A DNA stretch of 42,507 bases from an uncultured Oscillospiraceae bacterium (GTDB lineage Bacteria > Bacillota > Clostridia > Oscillospirales > Oscillospiraceae). Positions within the stretch are counted from its first letter, which is position 1. Every line of letters starts with the position of its first letter. The notes below the pieces were generated by a model that was given only the letters and a program-made list of their open reading frames with translations, was not told the DNA's origin and searched no databases. This document shows positions 24,176 through 33,798 of this stretch, piece after piece. Location of the stretch: contig CAJLCG010000004.1 of NCBI GenBank assembly GCA_905205085.1, positions 1 through 42,507 on the forward strand. The letters run 5' to 3'. A program made the translations under genes and the position numbers.

Positions 24176-24208
24176 GCGGCAGGTTCCTCTCTGTTTTCCC
24201 ACGCCATG

Positions 24209-24246
24209 ATGCCTTGAACGATTCCGTTCAAGGCATTTTCCTTTTT
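24209..24246 (+). terminator. Second terminator in the rib leader, adjacent to the ribD ribosome site
   Basis: Perfect 12-base arms ATGCCTTGAACG / CGTTCAAGGCAT with an ATTC loop, then TTTCCTTTTT. The ribD AGGAGG begins right after the T-run, so this hairpin could also hinder ribosome loading. Confidence 0.75.
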
Positions 24247-24259
24247 CAGGAGGCACAGG

Positions 24260-25366
24260 ATGAACGATACTGATTATATGAACCTGGCCCTGGAGCTGGC
24301 CCGGCGGGGGATGGGATGGACCTCACCCAATCCTATGGTGGGGGCCGTTCTTGTGAAGGACGGAGAGATCATTGGCCAGGGGTGGCACACCCGGTACGGA
24401 GAACTCCATGCGGAGCGGGAGGCGCTGAAAGCCTGCACCCAATCCCCCGCGGGGGCTACCCTCTATGTGACCTTGGAGCCCTGCTGTCACCAGGGCCGCC
24501 AGCCTCCCTGCACCCAGGCCATCCTGGATGCGGGCATTGCCCGAGTGGTGGTGGGTTCCGACGACCCAAACCCCCTGGTGGCGGGCAAGGGCCTGAACAT
24601 ATTGCGGGAACACGGTATAGAGGTGGAGACCGGGGTGTGCAAGGAGGCCTGCGACGCCCTCAACCAGGTATTTTTCCACTTCATTACCACCCGCCGCCCC
24701 TATGTGGTGCTGAAATATGCCATGACCATGGACGGAAAGATTGCCACCCGCACCGGGGCATCTCAGTGGATTACCGGGGAGGCGGCCCGGAGGCGAGTCC
24801 ATGAGGACCGCCACCGCTGCCGGGCTATTATGGCCGGGGTGGGGACGGTGCTGGCCGACGACCCGCTGCTCACCTGCCGCATGGAGGGTGGGCGGAACCC
24901 CATCCGGGTCATCTGTGACACCCAGTTACGCACGCCGTTGGACAGCCAAATTGTCCGCACTGCAAAGGAAGTGCCCACCATCTTGGCTACTGCCTGTCCC
25001 GACGAGACCCGTCGGGCCGCTTACGAGTCCGCCGGGTGCCAGGTTTGGGTGCTTCCGAAGAAGGATGGCCATGTGGACCTGGCCGTTCTCATGGACCGGC
25101 TGGGAACGGAGAGCATCGACAGCGTCCTGCTGGAGGGAGGCGGAACTCTGAACTGGTCCGCCCTGGAGCAGGGACTGGTCCAAAAAGTTCAGGCCTACAT
25201 CGCCCCCAAGCTGTTTGGCGGCGGGGCGGCCAAGTCCCCGGTGGAGGGCCTGGGGGTGGAGACCCCTGCCCAGGCGGTTCACCTGAAGCACATGACCATT
25301 ACCCCCCTGGGGGACGACTTTTTGCTGGAAGGCGAGGTGGAATACCATGTTTACCGGAATCGTTGA
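24260..25366 (+). CDS. ribD: Riboflavin biosynthesis protein RibD (deaminase/reductase)
   Basis: A 368-residue bifunctional enzyme. The N-terminal deaminase (about 1-145) has zinc ligands and base in HAE (His50, Glu52) and PCCHQGRQPPC (Cys75, Cys84). The C-terminal reductase (about 146-368) has LKYAMTMDGKIA, ITGEAARRRVHEDRHRCRAIMAGVGTV and LLEGGGTLN. It carries out the second and third steps of riboflavin synthesis from the GTP branch. It is the first gene of the rib operon, and its end overlaps ribE by 20 bases. Confidence 0.97.
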   Translation: MNDTDYMNLALELARRGMGWTSPNPMVGAVLVKDGEIIGQGWHTRYGELHAEREALKACTQSPAGATLYVTLEPCCHQGRQPPCTQAILDAGIARVVVGSDDPNPLVAGKGLNILREHGIEVETGVCKEACDALNQVFFHFITTRRPYVVLKYAMTMDGKIATRTGASQWITGEAARRRVHEDRHRCRAIMAGVGTVLADDPLLTCRMEGGRNPIRVICDTQLRTPLDSQIVRTAKEVPTILATACPDETRRAAYESAGCQVWVLPKKDGHVDLAVLMDRLGTESIDSVLLEGGGTLNWSALEQGLVQKVQAYIAPKLFGGGAAKSPVEGLGVETPAQAVHLKHMTITPLGDDFLLEGEVEYHVYRNR

Positions 25367-25994
25367 GGAATTGGGCAGCATCCGGTCCGTGCGCCGGGGT
25401 GTCCACTCGTCGGTGCTGTCCATCGGGGCAAGCGAGGTTCTGTCCGACCTGAAAGTGGGGGACAGCGTGGCGGTCAACGGAGTGTGCCTCACCGCCACCA
25501 CGGTGGACGGCAGCGGCTTTACCGCCGATGTGATGCATGAGACACTGAACCGCTCCTCCCTGGGCAGCCTGACGGCAGGTAGCCACGTAAACCTGGAGCG
25601 GGCTATGGCGGCAGACGGCCGCTTCGGCGGACATATCGTCTCCGGCCACATCGACGGAACCGGCATCATCACCGGCCTGCGCCGGGATGACAACGCGGTG
25701 TGGTACACCGTCTCCACTGCCCCAGAGCTGCTTCGCTACATCGTGGAGAAGGGCTCCATCGCCATCGACGGCATCAGCTTGACGGTGGTAGCGGTGGGGG
25801 AGAGCTGGTTTTCCATCTCCGCCATCCCTCACACGGTGGCCGTCACCACCCTGGGGGAAAAGCGGGTGGGAGACACGGTGAATCTGGAAAATGACGTGAT
25901 CGGAAAGTACGTGGAGAAGCTGCTGCGGCCTCAGTCCCAGGAGAAGGCCCAAAGCTCTATCACGCTGGAATTTTTAGCACAAAACGGATTTTAA
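25347..25994 (+). CDS. ribE: Riboflavin synthase alpha subunit RibE
   Basis: A 215-residue enzyme with the family start [10 protein letters not shown] and two repeated lumazine-binding halves (about 1-97 and 98-200: [21 protein letters not shown] against [20 protein letters not shown]). It dismutates two 6,7-dimethyl-8-ribityllumazines to riboflavin. It overlaps the 3' end of ribD, implying translational coupling. Confidence 0.97.
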   Translation: MFTGIVEELGSIRSVRRGVHSSVLSIGASEVLSDLKVGDSVAVNGVCLTATTVDGSGFTADVMHETLNRSSLGSLTAGSHVNLERAMAADGRFGGHIVSGHIDGTGIITGLRRDDNAVWYTVSTAPELLRYIVEKGSIAIDGISLTVVAVGESWFSISAIPHTVAVTTLGEKRVGDTVNLENDVIGKYVEKLLRPQSQEKAQSSITLEFLAQNGF

Positions 25995-26016
25995 GCACAC
26001 AAGGAGGATCTTAGCT

Positions 26017-27219
26017 ATGGAACATCCCTATTGTACCGTGGAGGAAGCCCTGGAGGAGCTGCGGGCGGGCCACCTGATTATCACCATCGATGACCCCGAC
26101 AGGGAGAACGAGGGGGACCTTATCTGCGCGGCCCAGTTTGCCACCACGGAGAATGTGAATTTTATGGCCGTCCACGCCAAGGGGCTTATCTGCACTCCCA
26201 TGAGCGAAGAGGTGGCCGCCCGGCTGGGTCTGGAGCAGATGGTGAAGGTGAACACCGACAACCACTGTACCGCCTTCACTGTCTCCATTGACCACGTGGA
26301 CACCACCACCGGCATCTCCGCCCAGGAGCGGGGCTACACCTGCCGCAAGTGCGTGGACCCCGCCACCCGGCCCGAGGATCTGCGCCGTCCCGGCCATGTG
26401 TTCCCACTGGTGGCCCGGCGGGGAGGCGTGCTCACCCGCAACGGCCACACCGAGGCCACGGTGGACCTGTGCCGCCTGGCGGGTCTGACCCCCTGCGGCC
26501 TGTGCTGTGAGATCATGCGGGACGACGGCACCATGATGCGCACCACCGAGCTGCTGGAGAAGGCCCAGGAGTGGGGGCTGAAGGTCATCACCATCAAGGC
26601 CCTCCAGGACTACTGCCGCCTCCACGACAAGCATGTGGTGCGGGAGGCCTCTGCTAAGCTGCCCACCCGCTACGGGGAGTTCCAGATCTACGGCTACATC
26701 AACGACCTCACCGGGGAGCACCACGTGGCCCTGGTGAAGGGAGACATCGGCGACGGAAAAGATATCCTGTGTCGGGTCCACTCCGAGTGCCTCACCGGGG
26801 ACGTGTTCGGCTCCCGCCGGTGTGACTGCGGCCAGCAGCTGGCTGCAGCCATGCGGCAAATTGAGGCAGAGGGCCGTGGTGTGCTGCTCTATATGCGCCA
26901 GGAGGGCCGGGGCATCGGCCTCATCAACAAACTCAAGGCCTACGAGCTCCAGGAGCAGGGCTTTGACACGGTAGATGCCAATGTGAAGCTGGGCTTTGCC
27001 CCCGACCTGCGAGAGTATTGGACCGGCGCCCAGATTTTGCGGGATCTGGGGGTCAAGACCATGCGCCTGCTCACCAACAACCCGGACAAAGTTTATCAGC
27101 TCTCTGACTTCGGCCTGGAGATTGCCGAGCGGGTGCCCATCCAGGTGGAGGCCAACAAGGATGACATTTTCTATCTGCGCACCAAGCAGCGCCGTATGGG
27201 CCATCTGGTGAACTATTGA
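26017..27219 (+). CDS. ribBA: Bifunctional DHBP synthase / GTP cyclohydrolase II RibBA
   Basis: A 400-residue fusion. The N-terminal 3,4-dihydroxy-2-butanone-4-phosphate synthase (about 1-203) has [31 protein letters not shown] and THRNGHTEA-like stretches; here the last reads [12 protein letters not shown]. The C-terminal GTP cyclohydrolase II (about 204-400) has the zinc site [17 protein letters not shown] and the QEGRGIGL motif. It supplies both starting compounds of the pathway. An AGGAGG site precedes the ATG, 22 bases after ribE. Confidence 0.97.
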   Translation: MEHPYCTVEEALEELRAGHLIITIDDPDRENEGDLICAAQFATTENVNFMAVHAKGLICTPMSEEVAARLGLEQMVKVNTDNHCTAFTVSIDHVDTTTGISAQERGYTCRKCVDPATRPEDLRRPGHVFPLVARRGGVLTRNGHTEATVDLCRLAGLTPCGLCCEIMRDDGTMMRTTELLEKAQEWGLKVITIKALQDYCRLHDKHVVREASAKLPTRYGEFQIYGYINDLTGEHHVALVKGDIGDGKDILCRVHSECLTGDVFGSRRCDCGQQLAAAMRQIEAEGRGVLLYMRQEGRGIGLINKLKAYELQEQGFDTVDANVKLGFAPDLREYWTGAQILRDLGVKTMRLLTNNPDKVYQLSDFGLEIAERVPIQVEANKDDIFYLRTKQRRMGHLVNY

Positions 27220-27256
27220 TCAAACTTCAATTTACATAAAACAGGAGGAATTTACT

Positions 27257-27724
27257 ATGAAAATCTTTGAAGGCAATCTGGTATCCCAGGACATCAAGGT
27301 GGGCATCGTGTGCGCCCGGTTTAACGAGTTTATCGTCTCCAAGCTGCTCAGCGGCTGCGAGGACGGCCTGCTGCGCCACGGCGTAAAGCCCGACGACATC
27401 AGCGTGGCCTGGGTGCCCGGCGCCTTTGAGATCCCCCTCATCACTTCCAAGATGGCCAAGAGCGGAAAGTATGACGCGGTCATCGCCCTGGGAGCGGTCA
27501 TCCGGGGCAGCACCAGTCACTACGACTATGTGTGCAACGAGGTATCCAAGGGCATTGCCGCCGTGGCCCTGGAGAGTGACATCCCTGTTATGTTCGGCGT
27601 GCTTACCACCGACACCATTGAGCAGGCCATCGAGCGGGCCGGCACCAAGGCGGGCAATAAGGGCTCTGAGTGTGCCCAGGGTGCCATTGAGATGGTCAAC
27701 CTGATCCGCGCCCTGGAAGCCTGA
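27257..27724 (+). CDS. ribH: 6,7-dimethyl-8-ribityllumazine synthase RibH
   Basis: A 155-residue enzyme with the family motifs [38 protein letters not shown] and [12 protein letters not shown]. It joins the ribityl pyrimidine and the butanone phosphate to form lumazine, as an icosahedral or pentameric assembly. The HAD gene starts two bases after its stop. Confidence 0.97.
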   Translation: MKIFEGNLVSQDIKVGIVCARFNEFIVSKLLSGCEDGLLRHGVKPDDISVAWVPGAFEIPLITSKMAKSGKYDAVIALGAVIRGSTSHYDYVCNEVSKGIAAVALESDIPVMFGVLTTDTIEQAIERAGTKAGNKGSECAQGAIEMVNLIRALEA

Positions 27725-27726
27725 GC

Positions 27727-28395
27727 ATGGTCAACCTGCTCTTTGACTACGACGGTACCCTCCACGATAGCCTGGCCATCTACGCCCCCGCTGTCCGGGC
27801 AGCCTACGACGCTCTGGCCGTCCGGGGGCTAGCCGAGGGAGAACCACCCAGCCTGGAGGCCATCCGGAGGTGGATCGGCATGGCCCCCTCGGAGATGTGG
27901 GAGCAATTCCAGCCCCAGCTCTCTTTTCAGGAGAAGCAGGCGGGGGGTACGTATATTGGCCGGTGGATGCAGGAGCTGGTGGAGGCGGGACAGGCCCGGC
28001 TCTATCCCGGTGTGCCCCAGGTGCTGGATGAGTTGAAAACTCTGGGTGTGGGGATGCTGCTGCTGAGCAACTGCCCCGTCTCCTATCTCCGGGCCCACAC
28101 CGCCTGCTTTGGTCTGGAGCGCTGGTTTGACGGGCTCTACTGCGGCGAGGAATTTCATTACCTGCCCAAGTACGAGATCATGTCCATCCTGCAAGCGCGC
28201 TGGCCGGGAGAATTTCTGGTGATCGGCGACCGGGAGCAGGATAAGGAGATGGCCCGGAAAAACCAGGCGCCCGCTGTGGGATGCCTTTACGGCTACGGGA
28301 GTCGGGAGGAACTGGCCGGGGCAACCTGGCTGGCAAAGACACCGGAGGAGATACCGGGTTTGGTGCGGGAATTTCTCTGCACAGACCGGCCTTAG
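27727..28395 (+). CDS. HAD-superfamily phosphatase, candidate for the riboflavin-pathway dephosphorylation
   Basis: A 222-residue HAD hydrolase with motif I DYDGTLHD, motif II LLLSNC, a motif III Lys in PKYEIM and motif IV GDREQD; a helical cap lies at about 15-90. It starts two bases after ribH in the FMN-riboswitch operon. The pathway needs a phosphatase for 5-amino-6-ribitylamino-uracil 5'-phosphate, and known ones (E. coli YigB/YbjI, B. subtilis YcsE) are HAD proteins encoded away from rib. Position suggests that role; phosphoglycolate-type activity is an alternative. Confidence 0.88.
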   Translation: MVNLLFDYDGTLHDSLAIYAPAVRAAYDALAVRGLAEGEPPSLEAIRRWIGMAPSEMWEQFQPQLSFQEKQAGGTYIGRWMQELVEAGQARLYPGVPQVLDELKTLGVGMLLLSNCPVSYLRAHTACFGLERWFDGLYCGEEFHYLPKYEIMSILQARWPGEFLVIGDREQDKEMARKNQAPAVGCLYGYGSREELAGATWLAKTPEEIPGLVREFLCTDRP

Positions 28396-28408
28396 TTCAC
28401 TTGGCAGG

Positions 28409-28452
28409 AAAAACACCAGGCAGATCCTACAAAGGATCTGCCTGGTGTTTTT
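28409..28452. terminator. Bidirectional terminator after the rib operon
   Basis: Perfect 19-base arms AAAAACACCAGGCAGATCC and its complement around TACAAA. The A/T ends provide T-runs for both the rib operon and the convergent flavin reductase gene. Confidence 0.93.
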
Positions 28453-28470
28453 CATTGACAATGCAATCGT

Positions 28471-29031
28471 TTATTTCAGTTTTGCCCCATCGTGGAAGGC
28501 ATTTCCTACCTTCTCGCCCAGCTTGCGGTAAGCGCTGTGAATGGGGTCAAAGGTAATGGGCTGGAGCTTGTCCGGATCAATTTTTCCGTCTTCTCCCAGC
28601 ACCGATTCGTCGGCGCTCACATTGACGATCTCACCCACCAGACGGCAGCTCTTGGGATCATAGCTGATCAGACGGCACTCCACAGCCATGGGCAGTTCAT
28701 CAATCACAGGGGCGTTTACAAATTCCGATTTGGTGGTGTGCCAGCCCGCCTTTTCCACTTTGTTGGTTACGTTGTTGCCCGACTCAATGCCCACATAATC
28801 GCAGGCCACCATCTGTTCCACTGTGGCCATACTGACGGTGAAGGCCTTCCGGGCCAAGATGTTGGCGGTGGTCTTGTGACCGGCGCTGATGCACATGGAC
28901 AGCTCCTTGTCTTCGCTGATTCCGCCCCAGGCCGCGTTCATAGCGTCCGGTGTGCCATCTTCGCCGTAGGTAGCCAGAATAAAGACAGGCTGGGGATAGG
29001 TCCAGGGTTTGGCTCCAAAATTCTTACGCAT
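28471..29031 (-). CDS. Flavin reductase-like FMN-binding protein (flavoredoxin type)
   Basis: A 186-residue protein of the flavin reductase-like family (PQPVFILATYGEDGTPDAMNAAWGG, SAGHKTTANILARKAFTVSMA, EFVNAPVIDELPMAVECRL, CRLVGEIVNV). Family members bind FMN and pass electrons between NAD(P)H or ferredoxin and small acceptors; flavoredoxins are the anaerobe form. It is convergent with the rib operon, so the closeness may be chance. It has an AGGAGG site and an extended -10 promoter. Confidence 0.9.
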   Translation of the reverse strand: MRKNFGAKPWTYPQPVFILATYGEDGTPDAMNAAWGGISEDKELSMCISAGHKTTANILARKAFTVSMATVEQMVACDYVGIESGNNVTNKVEKAGWHTTKSEFVNAPVIDELPMAVECRLISYDPKSCRLVGEIVNVSADESVLGEDGKIDPDKLQPITFDPIHSAYRKLGEKVGNAFHDGAKLK

Positions 29032-29120
29032 AAGAAATACCTCCTATTGTATGGATGTTTGCAGACGGCGGCGTTTTGGGCCGTGTGGGCAAAAAAGTGG
29101 GAATTTCCCTTGTGGTAAGT

Positions 29121-29129
29121 ATTATAGCA
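29121..29129 (-). promoter_or_regulatory. Extended -10 promoter of the flavin reductase gene
   Basis: TGCTATAAT on the minus strand, about 90 bases before the start codon; no good -35 at 16-18 bases, in keeping with an extended -10 promoter. Confidence 0.5.
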
Positions 29130-29187
29130 CATCGGCGGAGAAAGGGGATAGAAAAACAAGTTCAACGGCAGGGACAGAGCGCTGCGA

Positions 29188-29216
29188 TTGCGCTCCCTGT
29201 ACGTTCCGGCTATAAT
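29188..29216 (+). promoter_or_regulatory. Promoter of sbcDC
   Basis: TTGCGC (29188-29193), 17 bases, TATAAT (29211-29216), 36 bases before the sbcD start. Confidence 0.65.
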
Positions 29217-29252
29217 GGTAAATAATCTATCACCACTTTGGGAGGCAGCGCA

Positions 29253-30395
29253 ATGAAACTGATCCACCTCTCCGACCTGCATCTTGGTAAGCGGGTCAAC
29301 GAGTTTTCCATGCTGGAGGACCAGCAATATATCCTCACCGAAATTCTCCGGATCATGGACCAGGAGCAGCCGGACGGTGTGCTCATTGCCGGCGACGTCT
29401 ACGACAAATCGGTACCCTCTGCCGAGGCGGTGGCGCTGCTGGACGACTTCCTGGTGCGGCTGGCCAAGCGAAAGCTCCAGGTCTTTCTCATCAGCGGGAA
29501 CCATGACTCACCGGAGCGCATGGCCTTTGGGGGGCGGCTGATGGAGGGCAGCGGTATCCACCTGGCCCCGGGCTATCACGGCAAGGTAGCGCCCCTGACC
29601 TTGACCGATCAATACGGCCCGGTAAACCTCTATCTGCTGCCCTTCGTAAAGCCAGCCCATGTCCGCCGGTGGTTTCCGGAGCGGGAGATCGCAAGCTATA
29701 CAGACGCGCTGGCCGTGGCCATTGAGGCTATGGAGGTAGATCCCGGGGCCCGGAATGTGCTGGTGACCCACCAGTTTGTCACCGGTGCGGCCCGGTGCGA
29801 CTCGGAGGAGATCTCGGTGGGGGGAACAGACAATGTGGATGCGTCTGTCTTTGCCCCCTTCGATTATGTGGCCCTGGGCCATATCCACGGCCCCCAGCAG
29901 GTAGGGAGGGAGACGGTGCGCTACTGCGGCACGCCTTTGAAATACTCCTTCTCGGAAGCAAAGCACCAAAAGTCGGTGACGGTGGTGGAGCTGGGAGAGA
30001 AGGGGACGGTGTCGGTACGCACCGTGCCCCTTACCCCCATGCGGGACCTGGTGGAGCTGCGGGGGACCTATGAGGAGCTGACCTTCCGGGGGTTTTATGA
30101 TGGCACAAGCTATCCCCGGGACTATGTCCACATCACCCTTACAGACGAGGAGGACATTCCCGACGCAGTGAGCAAGCTTCGGATCATCTATCCCAACCTG
30201 ATGAAGCTGGATTATGACAATAAACGTACCCGGGCGGGCATTGTGCTGGAGGGAGCAGAAGATGTGCAGCAGAAATCTCCCCTGGAGCTGCTGGAGGAGT
30301 TCTATGAGAAGCAGAACGGACAGACCATGGGGGAGGAGCAGCGCGCCTTTGCCAGGGGCCTGATGGAGCAGATTTGGGAGGAGAATGGGGTATGA
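29253..30395 (+). CDS. sbcD: DNA double-strand-end nuclease subunit SbcD
   Basis: A 380-residue metallophosphoesterase of the Mre11/SbcD family. The ATG at 29253 follows GGGAGG; an in-frame TTG 15 bases earlier lacks a site. Metal-binding motifs appear in order: SDLHLGKR (about 7-14), GDVYD (about 47-51), GNHDSPER, THQF and GHIHGPQ. With SbcC it opens hairpins and trims protein-blocked DNA ends. Its stop overlaps the sbcC start (ATGA). Confidence 0.96.
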   Translation: MKLIHLSDLHLGKRVNEFSMLEDQQYILTEILRIMDQEQPDGVLIAGDVYDKSVPSAEAVALLDDFLVRLAKRKLQVFLISGNHDSPERMAFGGRLMEGSGIHLAPGYHGKVAPLTLTDQYGPVNLYLLPFVKPAHVRRWFPEREIASYTDALAVAIEAMEVDPGARNVLVTHQFVTGAARCDSEEISVGGTDNVDASVFAPFDYVALGHIHGPQQVGRETVRYCGTPLKYSFSEAKHQKSVTVVELGEKGTVSVRTVPLTPMRDLVELRGTYEELTFRGFYDGTSYPRDYVHITLTDEEDIPDAVSKLRIIYPNLMKLDYDNKRTRAGIVLEGAEDVQQKSPLELLEEFYEKQNGQTMGEEQRAFARGLMEQIWEENGV

Positions 30396-33300
30396 GACCA
30401 CGGAAATTGACTTTGTCCGCCTTTGGACCCTACGCCGGAAGGGTGGTCATTGATCTGGAGCAGTTGGGGGAGCAGGGGCTTTATCTCATTACCGGAGATA
30501 CCGGCGCAGGCAAGACCACCATCTTTGATGCCATCACCTATGCCCTGTATGGAGAGCCCAGCGGCCAGAACCGGGATCCCTCCATGTTTCGCTCCAAGTA
30601 CGCCCAGCCGGACACACCTACCCAGGTGGAGCTGGTCTTTTCCTACGGCGGCAAAACCTACACAGTCCGCCGCAACCCGGAGTATGAGCGGCCTGCTAAG
30701 CGGGGCAGTGGGACCACCACACAGAAGGCGGACGCAGAGCTGACCCTTCCTGATGGGCGTGTAATTACCAAGCCCCGGGAGGTCAATCGGGAGATCGTGG
30801 AGATCATCGGCCTGGACCGCAGCCAGTTTGCCCAGATTGCCATGATTGCACAGGGAGATTTTCTAAAGCTACTGCTGGCGGATACCAAGAGCCGCCAGGA
30901 GATCTTTCGGGAGATCTTCAAAACCCGGTACTATATGGTGTTCCAGGAGCGGATGAAGGGGGAGGCCGGGAAACTCCAGCGGGACTGTGAAGCTGCCCGG
31001 GCCAGTGTGCAGCAATACATTGGGGGCGTGGTCTGCCAGGAGGATGACCTCAGCAAGCCAACCCTGGAGAAGGCTCAGGCGGGGGAACTGCCCTTTTCGG
31101 ATACGGTGGAGCTGATTCGGGAGTTGATCCGCCGGGACCGGGAAGCGGAGGAGCGCGAACAGGGGCGGTTGGACCGGCTGGAGGAAGAGCTGAAGGAGAC
31201 CTCGGCTCTGCTGGGCAAGGCGGAGGAGGCCCGAAAGACCCGGGAGAAGCTGGAAGCGACTTACCGGGCCCGGGAAGAGCTGCTTCCCCAGGTGGAGACA
31301 GCCCAAATGGCGCTGGAGGAGCAGCAGCAAAAGGTACCCCGTCAGGAAGAGCTGGGCCGGAAATTATCAGTTCTGGAGGCGGAGCTGCCCCGGTATCAGG
31401 AGCTGTCGGAGAAGGAAAATGCCCACGCAGCCCTGACCCAGCATATTGCAGCGCTAGAGCAGAAGCGGGACCAGCAGGAACAGGTGCAGAAGGTTAAAGC
31501 AAAAGACCTGGAGGGCTGGAAACGGGAGCTTAGCGCGCTGTCTACCGTGGAGGCAGAGCAGGAGCGCCTGCTGCGAGAGCAGGAACAGGCAGAAAACCGG
31601 AAAGCTACCTTGGAGTCCCTGCAAGCCCAGGTGCAGGGCTGGCAGACCTGTCTGGAACAATTGGCGGAGAGCCAGAATCGGTGGGAGAGCCTCGCCCATC
31701 GGCAAACGGAGCTGTCTGCACGGCTGCTCCAGACAAAAGAGGCCTTGCAGGCCAGTCGGGAGATCCATCAGGCGGCCCAGGGGCTGCCGGAGGAGAAGCA
31801 AAAGCTGCTCCACCAGCAGGAGCGGGTCCAGGAGAAGCAACAGGCCCTGGATGAACTGACGGATATGCTGGACGGCTGCGGTAAGGCACAACAGGCGCTC
31901 AGCAGGGCCCAAATGGCCTATCAGCAGGCCAGAGAGCGAGCAGAATGCCTGGAAGTGGACTACCGCCGGAAGAACCGGGCCTTTCTGGACGAACAGGCGG
32001 GAGTGCTGGCCCAGTCTCTGGAGGATGGATGTCCCTGCCCTGTGTGCGGTTCCCTTCATCATCCCGCCCCAGCTCAACTGTCCGGCGGTGCCCCCACCGA
32101 GGCGGAGCTGGAAAAGGCGAAGGGGGAGCTGGAGACCGCCCAGCAGCAGGCCCAAACCAAAAGCCTGGCTGCAGGGACCGCGCGGGCAGCGCTGGAGGAG
32201 AGGAAGCGCCAGCTGCTCACGCAGATGGCGGCTTATATAGAACGTCCTGCCATGGAGAGCGCGGAGCAGCAGCTTGCTGTCTGCCGGGAAGAGGCCGGAC
32301 AGGAACGGACGGAGCTGCACAACGCACTGATGGAAGTGGAGGTGCAGCTGGCCCGCCGGGAGGAGCTGGAGCAGGAGATTCAGCGGCAGGAGCGGGCTGT
32401 GTCCGATTTGGAAGATCAGCAACAACAGATGCAGAAGGACCTCACCCAGGCGGAGGTGGCCCAGAGCGCCCTGGACGGCCAGCGGGAACAGATGGAGCAT
32501 ATCCTTTGCCGGGAACTGACCGTTCATCTGCAAGAATGTGCCCTGGAAAAGGCCCCCGCAGTGATTGCTGAGGGCCTGGAGCAGACGGGCGTGGTTTTGA
32601 CCCAAATCGCAGGGCAGGCACAGGTGCTCCAGGAAAAGCTGCACCACAAAGAAGAGCTAGACCGGAAAATTCCTCTGGAAGAGCAGTCCTTGAGAGAACT
32701 GGAGCAGTCTGCCGCCGGCCTGCGGGAAGAACTGGCGGGGGCCGAGAGCCGCAAAGCGGAGATGGAGGGACAGATTCAGGCCTTGCGCACCCAGCTCCAC
32801 TACCCAGACATGCAGGCGGCCCGAGCGCGCGCTGCCGAGCTGGAAGAGGAGATCCAGAACCTGTCTGCGGCAAGGAAACAGGCAGAGGACGCGGCAAGAA
32901 ACCTCCAGGCGGAACAGACAAAGCTGGATGCGGCCATCCAGGAGCTGAACCATCTGCTGGAGAGCGGGGAAAGCGTGGATGTCCAGGAGCAGCAGCGGCG
33001 CAGTGAGGAGCTGGCCCGGCAGCGCAGCGAAGCGGCCCAGGCCCAGAAGGTGGTACATGCCCGTCTTGTGACCAATGAGACCGCGCTTCGGAAGATGGAG
33101 GAAAAGGCGGCAGACCTGGAAAAGCTGGAGAAGCGGTATACCTGGGTGCGGACCCTGTCCAATACGGTCAACGGCAATCTCTCAGGCAAGGAAAAGATCG
33201 CCCTGGAGACCTACATCCAGATGACCTTCTTTGACCGGATCCTTCAGCGCGCCAATGTCCGTCTGTTGGTTATGTCGGGCGGTCAGTATGAGCTCAAACG

Positions 33301-33685
33301 CCGCCGGGAGGCGGAGAACAACCGCAGCCAAAGCGGCCTGGAGCTGGACGTGATCGACCACTATAACGGCTCGGAGCGCAGTGTCAAATCCCTGTCCGGC
33401 GGGGAGGCTTTCAAGGCCTCTTTGTCCCTGGCACTGGGACTCTCGGACGAGGTCCAGTCTGCCGCCGGAGGTATCCGGCTGGATACCATGTTTGTAGATG
33501 AGGGCTTTGGCTCGCTGGATGAGGAGTCCCTGCAACAGGCCATCCGGGCACTCACCGGATTGACCGAGGGAAAGCGTCTGGTGGGCATTATCTCCCATGT
33601 GGCGGAATTGAAGGAAAAGATCGACAAGCAGATTGTGGTTACCAAAGAGAAGTCCGGCGGCAGCCGGGTGGAGATTATAGTATAG
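30392..33685 (+). CDS. sbcC: DNA double-strand-end nuclease ATPase subunit SbcC
   Basis: A 1097-residue SMC/Rad50-like ATPase. Walker A (GDTGAGKTTIFDAI) is near the N-terminus; long coiled coils run from about 180 to 930; the zinc-hook CPVC (Cys549-Cys552) sits almost exactly in the middle; the signature LSGGEAFKASLSLALGLS and Walker B (LDTMFVDEGFGSLDEESL) are near the C-terminus. The ATG at 30392 overlaps the sbcD stop. All parts needed for function are present and the length is usual. Confidence 0.96.
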   Translation: MRPRKLTLSAFGPYAGRVVIDLEQLGEQGLYLITGDTGAGKTTIFDAITYALYGEPSGQNRDPSMFRSKYAQPDTPTQVELVFSYGGKTYTVRRNPEYERPAKRGSGTTTQKADAELTLPDGRVITKPREVNREIVEIIGLDRSQFAQIAMIAQGDFLKLLLADTKSRQEIFREIFKTRYYMVFQERMKGEAGKLQRDCEAARASVQQYIGGVVCQEDDLSKPTLEKAQAGELPFSDTVELIRELIRRDREAEEREQGRLDRLEEELKETSALLGKAEEARKTREKLEATYRAREELLPQVETAQMALEEQQQKVPRQEELGRKLSVLEAELPRYQELSEKENAHAALTQHIAALEQKRDQQEQVQKVKAKDLEGWKRELSALSTVEAEQERLLREQEQAENRKATLESLQAQVQGWQTCLEQLAESQNRWESLAHRQTELSARLLQTKEALQASREIHQAAQGLPEEKQKLLHQQERVQEKQQALDELTDMLDGCGKAQQALSRAQMAYQQARERAECLEVDYRRKNRAFLDEQAGVLAQSLEDGCPCPVCGSLHHPAPAQLSGGAPTEAELEKAKGELETAQQQAQTKSLAAGTARAALEERKRQLLTQMAAYIERPAMESAEQQLAVCREEAGQERTELHNALMEVEVQLARREELEQEIQRQERAVSDLEDQQQQMQKDLTQAEVAQSALDGQREQMEHILCRELTVHLQECALEKAPAVIAEGLEQTGVVLTQIAGQAQVLQEKLHHKEELDRKIPLEEQSLRELEQSAAGLREELAGAESRKAEMEGQIQALRTQLHYPDMQAARARAAELEEEIQNLSAARKQAEDAARNLQAEQTKLDAAIQELNHLLESGESVDVQEQQRRSEELARQRSEAAQAQKVVHARLVTNETALRKMEEKAADLEKLEKRYTWVRTLSNTVNGNLSGKEKIALETYIQMTFFDRILQRANVRLLVMSGGQYELKRRREAENNRSQSGLELDVIDHYNGSERSVKSLSGGEAFKASLSLALGLSDEVQSAAGGIRLDTMFVDEGFGSLDEESLQQAIRALTGLTEGKRLVGIISHVAELKEKIDKQIVVTKEKSGGSRVEIIV

Positions 33686-33719
33686 GTCGGAACAAAATTG
33701 GCTTGTTGTCTCTGTTGAA

Positions 33720-33751
33720 AAAGGCGGGTCACCCTGGGGTGACCCGCCTTT
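33720..33751. terminator. Terminator shared by sbcC and the FUSC-like gene
   Basis: Perfect 14-base arms AAAGGCGGGTCACC / GGTGACCCGCCTTT around CTGG. The T-run is better on the minus strand (CCTTTTTC), which ends the convergent FUSC-like gene. Confidence 0.85.
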
Positions 33752-33798
33752 GCTGCGGATAGGACAATGGGGAGAAAAATCTGAGGATTCCTTTTCTA

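Noticed and set aside
26011..27204. 397-codon minus-strand open frame opposite ribBA
   Set aside because: Mirror frame of a conserved gene, caused by third-position GC bias.
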